Assembly (NCBI RefSeq): GCF_018129685.1
Contig: NZ_JAFCLG010000012.1
Span: forward strand, 1-64,000
DNA from: Bradyrhizobium manausense
Lineage (GTDB): Bacteria; Pseudomonadota; Alphaproteobacteria; Rhizobiales; Xanthobacteraceae
Direction of reading: 5' to 3'
Length of the DNA stretch: 64,000 bases
Positions 44,901 through 47,900 of this stretch are shown piece by piece. The notes under the pieces are model-generated. The model saw only the letters and a program-made list of their open reading frames with translations. It was not told the origin of the DNA and ran no database searches. How positions within the stretch are numbered: the first letter of the stretch is position 1; every line of letters begins with the position of its first letter. Both the position numbers and the translations under genes were made by a program.

Positions 44901-47900
44901 GGCGATCCTGGCCACCGACATCGCAGCCGGCAAGCTGGTCTACACGCCGGGCGCAGGCTCGGGCGCCTCTTATGCCAGCTTCGGCTTCGAGGTGGTGGAT
45001 ACCGGCGGCACGGCCAATGGCGGACACGATACGTCCACAGCGGCCACGGTGACGGTATCGGTCGGTGCGATCAACCACGCGCCGGTCACCTCGGACGTGA
45101 CGGTCTCGACCAACGAGGGCGCGGCCTACGTCTTCAAGACGACGGACTTCGCCTTCAGCGATCCCAACGACACGCCGGCCAACGCGCTGCAGTCGGTGCT
45201 GATCACCAGCCTGCCGACGCTGGGCACCTTGAGCTTCAACGGTACGGCCGTGGTCGCTTCGCAGGCGATCCTGGCCAGCGACATCGCGGCCGGCAAGCTG
45301 GTTTACACGCCGGGCGCAGGCTCGGGCGCCTCCTATGCGAGTTTCGGCTTCGAGGTGGTGGATACCGGCGGCACGGCGAATGGCGGCCACGATACGTCCG
45401 CGGCGGCCAAGGTGACGGTCTCGGTCAGCGCGATCAACCACGCGCCGGTCACCTCGGACGTGACGGTGTCGACCAACGAGGGCGCGGCCTACGTCTTCAA
45501 GACGACGGACTTCGCGTTCAGCGATCCCAACGACACGCCGGCCAATGCACTGAAGTCGGTGCTGATCACCAGCGTGCCGACGCTGGGCACGCTCAGCCTC
45601 GGCAACACGGCCGTCACTGCTTCGCAGGCGATCTTGGCCAGCGACATCGCCGCCGGTAAGCTGGTCTATACACCGGGCACAGGCTCGGGCGCTTCCTATG
45701 CGAGCTTCGGCTTCGAGGTGGTGGATACTGGCGGCACCGCCAATGGCGGGCACGATACGTCCACCGCGGCCACGGTGACGGTGTCGGTCAGCGCGATCAA
45801 CCACGCGCCGGTTACCTCAGACGTGATCGTGTCAACCAGCGAGGGCGCGGCCTACGTCTTCAAGACGACGGACTTCGCATTCAGCGATCCGAACGACACG
45901 CCGGCCAACGCGCTGCAGTCGGTGCTGATCACCAGCCTGCCGACGCTAGGCACCTTGAGCTTCAACGGTACGGCCGTGGTCGCTTCGCAGGCGATCCTGG
46001 CCAGCGATATCGCGGCCGGCAAGCTGATCTACACGCCTGGCGCAGGCTCGGGTGTGGCCTATGCGAGCTTCGGCTTCGAGGTGGTGGATACCGGCGGCAC
46101 GGCGAATGGCGGCCACGATACGTCCGCGGCGGCCAAGGTGACGGTATCGGTCAGCGCGATCAACCACGCGCCGGTCACCTCCGATGTGACGGTGTCGACC
46201 AACCAGGGCATGTCCTACGTCTTCAAGACGACGGACTTCGCGTTCAGCGATCCCAACGACACGCCGGCCAATGCACTGAAGTCGGTGCTGATCACCAGCG
46301 TGCCGACGCTGGGCACGCTCAGCCTCGGCAACACGGCCGTGACCGCTTCGCAGGCGATCCTGGCCAGCGACATCGCGGCAGGAAAGCTGGTCTATACACC
46401 GGGCACAGGCTCGGGTGCGGCCTATGCGAGCTTCGGCTTCGAGGTGGTGGATACCGGCGGCACCGCCAATGGCGGGCACGATACGTCCACCGCGGCCACG
46501 GTGACGGTGTCTGTCAGCGCGATCAACCACGCGCCGGTCACCTCCGATGTGACGGTGTCGACCAACCAGGGCACGTCCTACGTCTTCAAGACGGCGGACT
46601 TCGCCTTCAGCGATCCCAACGACACGCCGGCCAATGCACTGAAGTCGGTGCTGATCACCAGCCTGCCGACGCTGGGCACGCTCAGCCTCGGCAACACGGC
46701 CGTGACCGCTTCGCAGGCGATTTTGGCCAGCGATATCGCCGCCGGTAAGCTGATCTACGCGCCGGGTGCAGGCTCGGGTGCGCCCTATGCGAGCTTCGGC
46801 TTCGAAGTTGTGGACACCGGCGGCACCGCCAATGGCGGGCATGACACGTCCGCGGCGGCCAAGGTCACGGTCTCGGTGATCGCATCGGCACCTGCGCCTG
46901 TCGCCAAGGACGACACGTTCAACATTGCCAGTTCGATGACGATCGATGCAACGCGGCTGCTCAGCAACGATACGACAGGGGACCCAACCCTGCTGGTGCT
47001 GACCAACACGCTCAATCCCACCCATGGGACGGTGACCTACGACGGGGCTACGCACATTCTTTCGTTTGTCGCCGATGCGGGCTATGCGGGCACGGCGGGC
47101 TTCGATTATCAGGTTCAATATGCCTCGGGCAGCGCGAGCGCGCAGGCGCACGTCACGATCAACGTGGTGCCGCCGACGGTGGTGACACTGGTGGCCGGGA
47201 CGGTCCGGCTTCCCAGCCAGCCGGTTGGGCAGGCGATGACGGTTCCATTCGACGACCTGCTGGCAAACGTCTTCCAGTCGACGAACGTGACGCTGACGGT
47301 CGCTTCGGCCGATCAGCCCAAGAACGGCACCGTTGCGCTCGATCCGGTGGCCCGGACGGTGACGTTCACCCCCAATGCCGGCTTTACCGGCGACGCCAGT
47401 TTCCGGTTCGGTGCATCCGACGGCAATCACTACAGCTTTGGGACTGCGATCGTTCGGTTCGGGACCGCCGCAACGACCCATGCGCCGGTCGCCAATGGCG
47501 ATACCTACAACTATCAGTTCGGCGACAAGATCATTCTGCCGGTCAGTTCGCTGCTGGCCAACGATACCGATGCCGACCATATCATACCGACGATCACTGG
47601 CGTCTCCGGCGCCATTGGTGGGGGCGTCGCCTTCGACAGTTCGCATGGGCTAATTCAGTTCACGCCCTCTGGTGCCGGCGTCGCCGGCTTCAACTATGCG
47701 ATCACGGACGGCGTCCACGCGGCTTCGGCTCACGTCACGCTGAATATCAAGGCGCCGCCACAAGCCCCTGTTGGCGTCATCGACAGCTTCACCACCAGGG
47801 AAGGTCAATCAATCGAGATTCCGTTCGCGTCGCTGTTGGCCAATGATGTCGACTTCGGCAACGCGCCGCTGAACTTCGTCAATGTGACGGGCGTCTCTGG

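Noticed and set aside
39988..45804. A 1,938-codon open frame on the minus strand opposite the giant gene
   Set aside because: It is Arg/Asp/Gly/His-rich with repeats mirroring the sense repeats, has no recognisable domain, and lies wholly antisense to clear beta-helix and 121-residue repeats. It is a shadow of high GC and repeat structure.
43984..46890. A CRISPR-like array suggested by regular repeat spacing
   Set aside because: The period is 363 bp, repeats are coding and in frame, there are no short repeats with unique spacers and no cas genes.
45946..47646. A 566-codon minus-strand frame opposite the 121-residue repeats
   Set aside because: Repeats with the same 363-bp period as the sense array; explained as antisense shadow.
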